A DNA stretch of 33,059 nt from JBDTME01 sp964583795 (lineage in GTDB: Bacteria > Patescibacteriota > Microgenomatia > UBA1400 > PJMF01): the NCBI GenBank assembly GCA_964583795.1, contig CAZOWX010000021.1, forward strand, positions 1 to 33,059, in the 5' to 3' direction. Positions within the stretch are counted from its first letter, which is position 1. Every line of letters begins with the position of its first letter. Below are positions 6,968 to 14,135 of the stretch, piece after piece. The notes under the pieces were generated by a model. That model was given only the letters and a program-made list of their open reading frames with translations, had not been told where the DNA came from and did not search any database. The position numbers and the translations under genes are program-made.

Positions 6968-7882
6968 CTAGAGATCATGTGTGTTCAATACAACTTTTTG
7001 ACTACTGGATCCCGGCTTTCGCCGGGATGACGCAAGGAGCTTCTCCTCACTCCAAGATTGCTGCCAAATAAGTTCAAATACTTGACGGTGAAAGCGCGCA
7101 ATTTTTGCGTTATATATTTCCACCCCAAATATCTCTCCCTCATACCAGTTGTAATACGCCACAACATCGTTGTAGATATCAGTTTGATACTCAATATCAA
7201 GTTTGTTTGATGGAATATATCGAGAGTGATTCAAAGAGTGAAAAAGTGGAGGAAGTTGGTACTGTTTTTTAATTTGCTCATGCATGTTTCCCACACTTTG
7301 GACATACTGATCAGAATAAATATCTCGAAACTGAATTTTTTTCAAAGCTAACTCGGTAAACAGTTGCTCATAAAAATCTGGTCCGACAATATCTTGGTAT
7401 TTTCGATAGGTATATCCGAGGATCTCATTTTTGGCTCTCAGTAAGTTCCACCCCATCTGTTTAATTCCACGCTCACCACGATAAAATTGAATTCGGGTGT
7501 CGGCTTGGTTCTGCCCAACATTTGCCAAAATGAGTTCCTGCACTTGTGGAAAAATTTTTTTCAAATGCTCTGCTTTTTTTTGTTGTTCTGTCACTAAAAA
7601 CTCAAGTTGGTCAATGTTGATAGCTTTGACCAAGGTTCGGTACTCATCGATAATTTCTTCAACTAATCCTTTTTTCTGCAACTCCTCTACTAACCGATAT
7701 ATCTGAGTACGACTAATATTCGTATGCCGAGATAACTCCAAAATGGTCGTTGTGCCTAACTGTGTTAAAGCAATAAAGATACCTCTCTCTTCCGACGAAA
7801 AACCCAAATCCTTAAGGAATTCATCGAGTGCTGATGGTGCTACGACTCCATTTTTCATCATGTTTCTCACGACCGTGTCCAT
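6968..7882 (-). CDS. TrmB-family transcriptional regulator (copy 1)
   Basis: The protein has about 304 residues. An N-terminal winged helix (LKDLGFSSEERGIFIALTQL, then ILELSRHTNISRTQIYRLVE, then LQKKGLVEEI) is followed by a linker helix and an effector domain opening with IQFYRGERGIKQMGWNLLR. This is the TrmB arrangement, in which the C-terminal PLD-like domain binds a small ligand. ATG 7882 is favoured because a TACAAT box and an operator palindrome lie upstream or overlap it; the longer reading to 7999 gives an implausible hydrophobic N-terminus. The last residues (SSRRKPGSSSQK and onward) are read from a dispersed repeat at 7007-7032. It is divergent from an orphan effector-domain gene and probably controls it and itself. 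Confidence 0.85.
   Translation of the reverse strand: MDTVVRNMMKNGVVAPSALDEFLKDLGFSSEERGIFIALTQLGTTTILELSRHTNISRTQIYRLVEELQKKGLVEEIIDEYRTLVKAINIDQLEFLVTEQQKKAEHLKKIFPQVQELILANVGQNQADTRIQFYRGERGIKQMGWNLLRAKNEILGYTYRKYQDIVGPDFYEQLFTELALKKIQFRDIYSDQYVQSVGNMHEQIKKQYQLPPLFHSLNHSRYIPSNKLDIEYQTDIYNDVVAYYNWYEGEIFGVEIYNAKIARFHRQVFELIWQQSWSEEKLLASSRRKPGSSSQKVVLNTHDL
7007..7032. repeat. Dispersed palindromic repeat, GGATCCCGGC subtype, copy 1
   Basis: GGATCCCGGC, TTTCGC, then GCCGGGATGACG: a perfect hairpin core, nearly identical to 22672-22697. It lies inside the 3' end of the TrmB gene. Confidence 0.9.
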
Positions 7883-7892
7883 TTTTTGGACA
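7876..7892. promoter_or_regulatory. TrmB operator palindrome O1
   Basis: TGTCCA, TTTTT, TGGACA is a perfect 17-base inverted repeat overlapping the TrmB start codon and lying just downstream of its -10 box, a position that would block transcription. Related palindromes occur at 7940-7956 and 27589-27606. Confidence 0.75.
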
Positions 7893-7903
7893 ACAATTAT
7901 GGA

Positions 7904-7927
7904 TATTGTATCACAAAAGATACAATA
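7904..7927. promoter_or_regulatory. Divergent promoter pair built as one perfect palindrome
   Basis: TATTGTATC (7904-7912), six bases, GATACAATA (7919-7927). Each arm contains TACAAT reading outward (plus strand 7921-7926, minus strand 7910-7905), giving back-to-back -10 boxes for the TrmB gene and the orphan effector gene. Confidence 0.7.
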
Positions 7928-7939
7928 GTGAACAATTAA

Positions 7940-7956
7940 CGTCCAACATATGGACA
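7940..7956. promoter_or_regulatory. TrmB operator palindrome O2
   Basis: CGTCCA, ACATA, TGGACA: 5-base arms matching perfectly (6 with one mismatch), placed just downstream of the plus-strand TACAAT and mirroring O1 on the other side of the divergent promoter. Confidence 0.75.
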
Positions 7957-7967
7957 AAAGGAGAAAT

Positions 7968-8360
7968 ATGCCAAAAGTTCTTTCCGGCATCGACGGCATT
8001 AAGGCAGCCTATCAACAAGCCTTAAATGAGGCCAAACTAGATGTGATCTGTTTGTCGACAGAGTATCAGAGAGTGCTAGGCTCATATTTTGAGGACATGG
8101 TGGAGCCAAAGTTACACGGCGGTCAACTGACGCTCCGAGAAATTTTGCCAAGAAATTCCACCAGTGTGGTTGAGAAAGATGAGATGCGTCGTTTCTTGTC
8201 AGCAACTCAGCCAAGCGAAAGTGATTTGTTGATTGGCGAAAAACTGGTAGTCATAATCTCATTTAATCCCCACTCCCCATCAGCAGTGGTACTGGAGGAT
8301 GAAGAGCTGATCAACGGTTTCCAAACGTATTTCGACAATTTATGGAACTTAGCACAGTAA
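7968..8360 (+). CDS. Stand-alone TrmB effector-domain protein (no HTH)
   Basis: The 130-residue protein starts at MPKVLSGIDGIKAAYQ; AAAAGGAG at 7956-7963 is the ribosome site, so the upstream ATG at 7950 is less likely. The sequence aligns by eye with the C-terminal domains of the two TrmB regulators here. GIDGIKAAYQQAL matches GIHGLRSMEWQNI, LREILPRN matches VREILNPQ, and the GEKLVVIISFNP to YFDNLWNL end matches ENELIISPKSVY to FFEMAWKM. It has no winged helix. It is divergent from the full TrmB with operators on both promoters, so it may sequester the ligand or form mixed dimers with the regulator. Its function is inferred, not known. Confidence 0.7.
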   Translation: MPKVLSGIDGIKAAYQQALNEAKLDVICLSTEYQRVLGSYFEDMVEPKLHGGQLTLREILPRNSTSVVEKDEMRRFLSATQPSESDLLIGEKLVVIISFNPHSPSAVVLEDEELINGFQTYFDNLWNLAQ

Positions 8361-8453
8361 AAAGGTTACTCAAATAGACTTGCCGCTTAATAACAATCTT
8401 ATTCCGAACGTACCACCGAATCGGTTACTTATAGTTTCTTATTTCGCGACAAG

Positions 8454-9686
8454 TCATATTCTATCCGCTTCTACTTTTTCTTTCTTTGCCAAAAAAGTAA
8501 AGGGAAAAGCGATGGCTGCGAATACACCGCCAACCATAAATGAAGCAGAGTAACTCCATACGTCAGCAACTCGCCCAAGTGAGGGCTGAATAAACACACC
8601 ACCAATGGAGCTGATCGAGTTATCAAACGATAACACTGTCGCACGCTCTTTGGACGGGATCAAACCATTGAGATATGCTTGTCGCACTGGCATCGCACAC
8701 GAAAATGCCAGTCCCCAGATGCACAAGAGAACGATCGCAATCCAGAAATTGGTGGTAAAACTGACGCAAATCAAAATGGTGGTATTAAGCGTAATTGTAG
8801 TAAGCAGTAACGACGTTCTGGTTTTAAATAATTTGCGAACGAGCGGGACACATAATCCGCCAATGATTTGCGCTCCCGCCACAATCGCTGCCGCCAATCC
8901 GGCTATCGCATACGCTTTGTCATTGTTATAAAGCTTTAGTAAGTATGGCTGCATCGCGTAAAAGACATAGAAACCTACTCCCGAACTGAATGGTGCCGCC
9001 AACATCATCCACCGCACAGAAGGTTTGCGCAAACCCAAATCAAACGACTTAATAAATAGACTTTTTACATCTTTGACCAAATGAGTGCTTTTCACTTTCT
9101 TAAAACCCAGATCTTTCATCCAGATAAAAGCAACAATGAAGTTTAGCAGTAGTAGTAACGCTCGAATCACATACGGAACTCCCAACCCCGCAAATTGAGC
9201 AATCACTCCACCACCCAGTGAACCAATCAGCATCGCGATTCCGTTCATTGTCTGCCCTCTCGCAAACACACTATCCAAATCACCTTTATGATGAGTGAAC
9301 CTCAGCGCGTCAACCAGCCAGGCCTCAGTCGCCCCCGAAAAAAATGTATATCCAAGCCCTAATAGGACTGATGAAATCGCCCAAAACCAAAGTCCGGCAT
9401 GCGATTTCCATGCCAACAAATACAGTAAAGTCGAGATTGCTAAAGTAATGGTTCCTAATAAATAAGAGAATCGTCTTCCCTGCACATCAGCAACGATTCC
9501 AGTTGGAATTTCAAAAACAACTTGACCGATAGTGAAAAAACCGTTGGCTAAAAAGGCCTGCGCATTACTCAATCCCGCATCAAGTAGAAAAATGGTATTG
9601 ATCCCCCAAATCATCGATGCAGCAAGCGTATTGATGAGCTGTAATGTGAGGTATGTGATCTGGATTTGGCGAGAAGAGATGCTCAT
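8454..9686 (-). CDS. MFS transporter
   Basis: The 410-residue protein has about twelve transmembrane helices. The loop 2-3 motif is typical of the major facilitator superfamily (GIVADVQGRRFSYLLG), preceded by FFTIGQVVFEIP. A second related segment is NGLIPSKERATVLSFDNSIS between the later helices. It is probably a proton-coupled exporter or importer of a small molecule; the EIPTG and DxxGRR forms are common in multidrug-like MFS proteins, but no substrate can be assigned. The start ATG (9686) overlaps the stop of the upstream unknown gene in an ATGA arrangement, so it is translationally coupled as the last gene of a HAD phosphatase - unknown - MFS operon. Confidence 0.88.
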   Translation of the reverse strand: MSISSRQIQITYLTLQLINTLAASMIWGINTIFLLDAGLSNAQAFLANGFFTIGQVVFEIPTGIVADVQGRRFSYLLGTITLAISTLLYLLAWKSHAGLWFWAISSVLLGLGYTFFSGATEAWLVDALRFTHHKGDLDSVFARGQTMNGIAMLIGSLGGGVIAQFAGLGVPYVIRALLLLLNFIVAFIWMKDLGFKKVKSTHLVKDVKSLFIKSFDLGLRKPSVRWMMLAAPFSSGVGFYVFYAMQPYLLKLYNNDKAYAIAGLAAAIVAGAQIIGGLCVPLVRKLFKTRTSLLLTTITLNTTILICVSFTTNFWIAIVLLCIWGLAFSCAMPVRQAYLNGLIPSKERATVLSFDNSISSIGGVFIQPSLGRVADVWSYSASFMVGGVFAAIAFPFTFLAKKEKVEADRI

Positions 9687-10228
9687 TGAAATGAAACCGG
9701 AATATTTTTTACAAATACTTCAAGTGCTTTAAACCCTTGATTCATTTTCTCTTTGTCTATTTTCTCATCATGTGTTGTGTCAATAGCAGCTCGCATTTGG
9801 TTTAATATTGATACAACTTCATTCACATCGAAACCCATATGTTGTTTGGCCACTCTTTCAATTCCATCATCCCAATCTCTTTTAAGCTGAGGATCCAAAC
9901 TCCCAAAAATATTTGTACTCAATAGCGCTAGATAACTTAAAATTTTTTGAACCCTTCTTCTCAATCTGTCAGTACCATCAATTGGAGAAAAGGGCCTAGC
10001 CATACTATCAATAATTGCTTTCGTGTTTACTCTCACCAGCTCTTTAGCCAATTGCTTACAAAATAACTCAAATTGATTCAATTGAACAATCAACTCATTC
10101 GCCCCCTCTTCATCAACTGCTTTATCAGAATTCAACACTTGGTCAACCAGTTGTAGTAAATTTTCCGATGCTTCTCTCAAATCTGAAAGTCTCGTATTTG
10201 GTAAAAAATTCCTTTTTTCTTGGTGCAT
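9683..10228 (-). CDS. Hypothetical helical protein
   Basis: This protein of about 181 residues is not recognised. It is soluble and mostly alpha-helical, with leucine-rich segments (LREASENLLQLVDQVLNS, LIVQLNQFELFCKQLAKELV, RRRVQKILSYLALLSTNIFG), and has no signal peptide or membrane helix. ATG 10228 has CGAGG a few bases upstream. A TTG at 10261, ten bases after the phosphatase stop, is an alternative start. Its stop overlaps the MFS start by four bases, so the two are co-translated. It may be an accessory to the transporter, but that is inference from position only. Confidence 0.7.
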   Translation of the reverse strand: MHQEKRNFLPNTRLSDLREASENLLQLVDQVLNSDKAVDEEGANELIVQLNQFELFCKQLAKELVRVNTKAIIDSMARPFSPIDGTDRLRRRVQKILSYLALLSTNIFGSLDPQLKRDWDDGIERVAKQHMGFDVNEVVSILNQMRAAIDTTHDEKIDKEKMNQGFKALEVFVKNIPVSFQ

Positions 10229-10271
10229 AAACCTCGAAGTAGTAAACAGTTTCTTGTTCAAAAATCGTGTG

Positions 10272-10925
10272 CTATTTTACTCTTGCACCCAAATCAAATA
10301 TTGCCTCGAAACTATTAATAAGGTAATTTGCTCTCGGTGTATCCTTCTCTCCACCTTTATAAAACAACTCATTTTCTTTCGGATAAAAACGAACGGTAGA
10401 AATCCCAGCCCTTTGGCCTGCCTCAACATCCTTTGGCGAATCTCCGACGATGACTGTTTCTTCTTTCACAGCGTGTATCTGATCCATTGCTTTGAGTAAA
10501 ATTTCCGGATCAGGCTTTTCATGCACAAAATCTTCTTTGCCAAGAACAACATCAAAATAGTGACCTAAATCCAGCCGTTTAATCGCCGGCTCGACCGTTG
10601 ACCGTTTTGAACTCGTTACTACAGCCAGGTGTTTGCCTGCATTTTTAAGCTGTTCCAAAGTATCTCGCACACCAGGGTATAACTCTACGGTATTCATTCG
10701 CTCATTGATAAGCTGCACAATTCGATCAATAAACTGCTGATTATCAGGAATAGGAAACTTTCTGGCTGGATTCCAGTCACCAAAGGCTTTTGTGACAATC
10801 TCTTCATCGGATGGATACAACTCAATCTCGGCAAATGCTTCACGATATGCATCGAGTGCAATCGTCAGCGTCATCACCAATGTACCGTCCCAATCAAGGA
10901 GAAAGTAGTTGAAGTGGTGAGTCAT
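10272..10925 (-). CDS. HAD-superfamily hydrolase (phosphoglycolate phosphatase-like)
   Basis: The 217-residue protein has all four HAD motifs. DWDGTL gives the nucleophile Asp11 and Asp13, VVTSSKR is motif II, the Lys in HEKPDPE is motif III, and GDSPKDVEAG is motif IV. The cap between motifs I and II is the helical type of the Gph/PGMB class, so it likely dephosphorylates a small phosphate ester; the substrate is not predictable. ATG 10925 is preferred over 10934 because TACAAT lies seven bases upstream, again a leaderless pattern. It is the first gene of the operon with the unknown protein and the MFS transporter. Confidence 0.88.
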   Translation of the reverse strand: MTHHFNYFLLDWDGTLVMTLTIALDAYREAFAEIELYPSDEEIVTKAFGDWNPARKFPIPDNQQFIDRIVQLINERMNTVELYPGVRDTLEQLKNAGKHLAVVTSSKRSTVEPAIKRLDLGHYFDVVLGKEDFVHEKPDPEILLKAMDQIHAVKEETVIVGDSPKDVEAGQRAGISTVRFYPKENELFYKGGEKDTPRANYLINSFEAIFDLGARVK

Positions 10926-10932
10926 AAGGGAC

Positions 10933-10938
10933 ATTGTA
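10933..10938 (-). promoter_or_regulatory. -10 box of the HAD phosphatase operon
   Basis: TACAAT on the minus strand, seven bases before ATG 10925, with no Shine-Dalgarno site. Confidence 0.6.
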
Positions 10939-11103
10939 ATGGAAATTACAGATTAAAAAACATGGAAACTGTTTCAACATAAATCCCATCAACGCATTGT
11001 ACCCACTGTCTATTCGTAAACATCACTACACAAAACTCTTCAAATAACTTCCAAAAAATGCTAAGACAAGTATCTGAAACTTAAAGTTTGAAACAAATTG
11101 AGA

Positions 11104-11109
11104 TATAGT
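11104..11109 (+). promoter_or_regulatory. -10 box of a leaderless promoter
   Basis: TATAGT, seven bases before the GTG start at 11117. Confidence 0.55.
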
Positions 11110-11116
11110 AATCAAT

Positions 11117-11392
11117 GTGGAAACAAAAGTAACTTGGCAAGAAATACTGGATAGAACATCAATCGCTCGAATCCTTCTCAGACATCTTCTTGACCTATCA
11201 AACATCACAGTTGAATCAGCAGTGAATAAAACAACCTTAGCTCAAATAAGAAAAAGACTTAGAGTTAGAAGAGATAAGAACGATGAAATTGAGCCATTCT
11301 GTCCTGACGGTTCAACTCCAACCCGTGTGATCAAAGCAGTTGAGGAGCTTCTAAATCTTTTTAGTGAAAACAGTGCTTCGAATGCCGCGTAA
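11117..11392 (+). CDS. Small hypothetical protein
   Basis: This 91-residue soluble protein is not recognised. It is predicted helical, with a basic stretch (IRKRLRVRRDK) after LLRHLLDLSNITVESAVNKT and an acidic, leucine-rich C-terminus (VIKAVEELLNLFSENS). The GTG start is supported by TATAGT seven bases upstream; the nearby ATG at 11115 is in a frame that closes at once. It stands alone between a phosphatase operon and a VOC gene on the other strand. The helix spacing could suit a small nucleic-acid-binding protein, but there is no motif to prove it. Confidence 0.6.
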   Translation: METKVTWQEILDRTSIARILLRHLLDLSNITVESAVNKTTLAQIRKRLRVRRDKNDEIEPFCPDGSTPTRVIKAVEELLNLFSENSASNAA

Positions 11393-11446
11393 ACTTGACT
11401 TCCAGAGAACAATACAATGCTGCTAAATTACAGCATTACCTTGATT

Positions 11447-11833
11447 TCATTTGAAAAACTCATTCTCTCGATCCACAAACTCCACTAAATTTCCAAATGG
11501 ATCTCTGATGAAGTAGTTTCGTTTTTCTTTTTGCAAGTCTTGGTTCACTTCGCATACATTTCCATTCTGATCAAAATCAAATACATCTACACCTTTTGCT
11601 ATAAGATTTTGCAAATATGGGATCAAGTCTGACACAGTAATGGCAAAATGAGCAAAGCTTTCAACTCTCGTATGACTTGGATTTTCGTTGATATGAATGT
11701 ACTGCTCTCCTACTTTCGCCCACAGTGAACTTCCTTTTATCACCTTTTCTAGCCCTAACACATCAAAATAAAACTCCGCCGCTTTCGCCTTATTAGTTAC
11801 TACAACAGTGACGTGATTAATACCTGTGTGCAT
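11447..11833 (-). CDS. VOC-family (glyoxalase/bleomycin resistance-like) protein
   Basis: The 128-residue protein is made of two beta-alpha-beta-beta-beta units typical of the vicinal oxygen chelate fold. INHVTVVVTNKAKAAEFYFD opens the first, with the likely metal His7. SFAHFAITVSDL opens the second. YFIRDPFGNLVEFVDRE closes it, with the Glu that usually completes the metal site. The family covers glyoxalases, dioxygenases and antibiotic-binding proteins, and the sequence does not decide between them. TATGCT lies six bases before the ATG, so the transcript is probably leaderless. Confidence 0.85.
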   Translation of the reverse strand: MHTGINHVTVVVTNKAKAAEFYFDVLGLEKVIKGSSLWAKVGEQYIHINENPSHTRVESFAHFAITVSDLIPYLQNLIAKGVDVFDFDQNGNVCEVNQDLQKEKRNYFIRDPFGNLVEFVDRENEFFK

Positions 11834-11839
11834 AAAATA

Positions 11840-11845
11840 AGCATA
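11840..11845 (-). promoter_or_regulatory. -10 box of the VOC gene
   Basis: TATGCT on the minus strand, six bases before ATG 11833. Confidence 0.6.
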
Positions 11846-11895
11846 ACACGAATAAAGATGGTGTTTCGAGTTAACTGCAGAAATAGTTCGTGCGG

Positions 11896-12276
11896 TTAGC
11901 CAGCAACGAATGTTTGCTCTGAAGTAAATACCTTTTCTTTATCAAACTGAAACACGGTGAAATTTTTGCCAAAATCAACTACAAATTGATACTTGTTGTT
12001 TCGATCAACTTTTTCATTTACCCTCACTAACTTTTCGCCACCCTTCCACAAAACTGGAGTACGCAAAATGACCGGCATCAGAACCCCCAACGGTAGTTCA
12101 ACTAGTGGTGTGGTAAGTATCTCTTGGACTTTTCTCTTAATATTGGTGTTGCGATCCTCTGGAGTAAACCAAAAATCTTTATCTTCTTTATTTGCCAAAA
12201 TCGGGGTCATTGGCACAGTTCCTATTAATGTTGGTGAAAAGTACCCAACGATCATAATGGGTTTTGACTCTGACAT
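11896..12276 (-). CDS. Hypothetical protein with a strong ribosome-binding site
   Basis: This 126-residue soluble protein is not recognised. It opens with KPIMIVGYFSPTLIGTVPMT and has a beta-rich C-terminal part (KYQFVVDFGKNFTVFQFDKE). There is no signal peptide, membrane helix or catalytic motif. Unlike most genes here it has a canonical Shine-Dalgarno sequence, GGAGGAAT (GGAGG at 12286-12290 on the minus strand), nine bases before the ATG, which implies a transcript with a real leader. The Gly- and Pro-rich N-terminus could be membrane-associated, but hydrophobicity is modest. Confidence 0.65.
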   Translation of the reverse strand: MSESKPIMIVGYFSPTLIGTVPMTPILANKEDKDFWFTPEDRNTNIKRKVQEILTTPLVELPLGVLMPVILRTPVLWKGGEKLVRVNEKVDRNNKYQFVVDFGKNFTVFQFDKEKVFTSEQTFVAG

Positions 12277-12346
12277 AGTGTTATTCCTCCAATAAAACTC
12301 TGTTATTTACGGACCTAGAAAAAAAACGAATAGTACTTACTGTTAC

Positions 12347-13270
12347 TCACTTACAGGTAATAGTAGGTTTCAGTGCCACACACGAGTTACTCACACACTT
12401 TACTCCAGAATACTGTACGTCATAATTGGCACAAATCTTACCTTCACTGGCTTGGACCTCGGGGTTGTTTTCATCTTCAAAACCTTCGTAATTCGGAGCT
12501 TCGCATCCCCAAACGTCATAGTAGCGATGATACGCATTAAATGCCCCTATTTCACAAAAATTACTTCTCACTCCACAATCTCGATCAACCTGACAGTATT
12601 TCGCATCCAGAAGGTATGGAACTAATGAAGACGACAGTTCTTTAACACGTATATTCACTCCATCAGCAGAGGTTTCCCCCACTTTGATACTCAAATCAGT
12701 TGCTAAATAATATTCATTATTCAGTTTGTTTTTGTGGACTGTTGAACTATTTTTCGTATCCGTTGATAAAATAAAGTTATCACTTTGTTGCTCTGATGAT
12801 AGTGATATGTCAAGCAATTTCGGTAAATACTCTGTCAGAAATTGTGGTTGCTTGTTTTCATCAGTCTTGTCACTTTTCAGCGTTAACTTATACACTCGCT
12901 TTCCCGTTGTATTACTTGGCTGATTCGGAGTTATTTCTGGGGTTGTAGGACACGCTGCAAACTCACAGGCTGGTGGAATTCGACCCACACTACTCCCATC
13001 AGGGCACACTCGAGCATCTTCAGTACAAGCGACATTGTTGGTCCCCGGAATAGCTGTTGGTTCGACTGCAACTGCTGGTGGTTCGGGATCTTGTTCTAGT
13101 TTAGAACTTTCAACTCCAAACCAGTATCCACCAACTCCCACTGCAATAAGTAAAACGATGACAATAACAACCCACATTCCTTTTTTCGAAGCTGATCGTT
13201 GCTCCGGTAAAACGGACGCCTGTTGATCAGCAGGGAGAGTATGCATTGGGTTGGGAGAGGTGTCTTGCAT
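12347..13270 (-). CDS. Membrane-anchored, cysteine-rich extracellular protein
   Basis: The protein has 307 residues. A Lys/Arg-rich cytoplasmic N-terminus precedes one transmembrane helix (GMWVVIVIVLLIAVGVGGYW, about residues 31-50), giving an N-in, C-out topology. A Pro-rich stalk follows. A small cysteine domain (CTEDARVCPDGSSVGRIPP followed by CEFAACP) is of a kind I recall from Patescibacteria proteins. The main domain ends in a cluster of about eight cysteines (CQVDRDC, SNFCEIGAFN, WGCEAPNY, KICANYDV, GVKCVSNSC, ITC), probably disulphide-linked. The start has TAATAC six bases upstream. It is likely a cell-surface protein; its binding partner is unknown. Confidence 0.75.
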   Translation of the reverse strand: MQDTSPNPMHTLPADQQASVLPEQRSASKKGMWVVIVIVLLIAVGVGGYWFGVESSKLEQDPEPPAVAVEPTAIPGTNNVACTEDARVCPDGSSVGRIPPACEFAACPTTPEITPNQPSNTTGKRVYKLTLKSDKTDENKQPQFLTEYLPKLLDISLSSEQQSDNFILSTDTKNSSTVHKNKLNNEYYLATDLSIKVGETSADGVNIRVKELSSSLVPYLLDAKYCQVDRDCGVRSNFCEIGAFNAYHRYYDVWGCEAPNYEGFEDENNPEVQASEGKICANYDVQYSGVKCVSNSCVALKPTITCK

Positions 13271-13341
13271 ATAACAGTATTATTGCATAAAGTCATCAAC
13301 TTGCCAGAATGAGTAGTGCTAATGCATTCAAGCAATCTTGC

Positions 13342-13347
13342 TACAAT
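13342..13347 (+). promoter_or_regulatory. -10 box of a leaderless promoter
   Basis: TACAAT, six bases before the GTG start at 13354. Confidence 0.65.
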
Positions 13348-13353
13348 TGAGAT

Positions 13354-14121
13354 GTGATTCTCGAAAAAACGCAACAACAAACTGATGCAAAACGTAGTCT
13401 CATCCTCCGCCGGTTAACACAATTTTTTGGTGGCGATTTTGCTATTCTTGGCATTTCGCTTGAACTCGAGTCAATGACTCGTATACAAATCACACGTTCA
13501 TTTTTATTAGTTAGTTTTTGGGGTGTTACTTTTTTATCTGATGTTTTTTTATTTCTGCTGTGGATTATCCTGATAGGAGCATACACGTATGTTTTCCCAA
13601 TACTGGGGATAAGTGTCTTTTTTGTTTCAGTTGTGGTGGTGTATATGCTATTGCAGCGATTTCATCGCTGGCAATCGTTTGCTCATGCAGGCGGATTTGT
13701 TGTCGGTGTGCTTTATGCGAGCACTCAGTTACTCACTCATTTCTTTTTTCCTCAGCATCAAGCACTTTTTGCATCACTTGGCAAAAATTTCTTCTTTGCG
13801 ATTGGAATTTTTATCATGACTCCCTACTTTTTATTTCCACTATTTCGAGCAATGCTTTTTTTGATCATTGAATTGCTCTATCTGATTCCTATGAAACCTC
13901 ATACCTTCCGATTTATCCACGACTCTTTTATCAAAACAGCTTCAACTCTGTACGTTGCTGTTGCTTTTTTTACAACGATGTTCGTCGTCTACGCACCAGG
14001 GAATTTTACGAATCAACTTTTACGATCGCAACAACTTAATAATGTCTTTGAGTATGTCCTAATCGGAATTGGCTTAGTCTCTCCGCTGATTCGCTTCTCT
14101 GACAAAACACATAAAAAATGA
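13354..14121 (+). CDS. Hypothetical multi-pass membrane protein
   Basis: The 255-residue protein has a basic soluble N-terminus (about 45 residues) followed by roughly six or seven hydrophobic helices. Examples are SDVFLFLLWIILIGAYTYVF, SVFFVSVVVVYMLL, FFFAIGIFIMTPYFLFPLF, ASTLYVAVAFFTTMFVVY and FEYVLIGIGLVSPLI. I recognise no transporter or enzyme motif. The GTG start is well supported by TACAAT exactly six bases upstream. It ends 14 bases before the next start, but that gene has its own TATAAT box. Confidence 0.75.
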   Translation: MILEKTQQQTDAKRSLILRRLTQFFGGDFAILGISLELESMTRIQITRSFLLVSFWGVTFLSDVFLFLLWIILIGAYTYVFPILGISVFFVSVVVVYMLLQRFHRWQSFAHAGGFVVGVLYASTQLLTHFFFPQHQALFASLGKNFFFAIGIFIMTPYFLFPLFRAMLFLIIELLYLIPMKPHTFRFIHDSFIKTASTLYVAVAFFTTMFVVYAPGNFTNQLLRSQQLNNVFEYVLIGIGLVSPLIRFSDKTHKK

Positions 14122-14127
14122 TATAAT
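14122..14127 (+). promoter_or_regulatory. -10 box before the GT-A-like gene
   Basis: TATAAT, eight bases before the TTG start at 14136 and just after the end of the upstream membrane-protein gene. Confidence 0.5.
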
Positions 14128-14135
14128 TATAGGTC

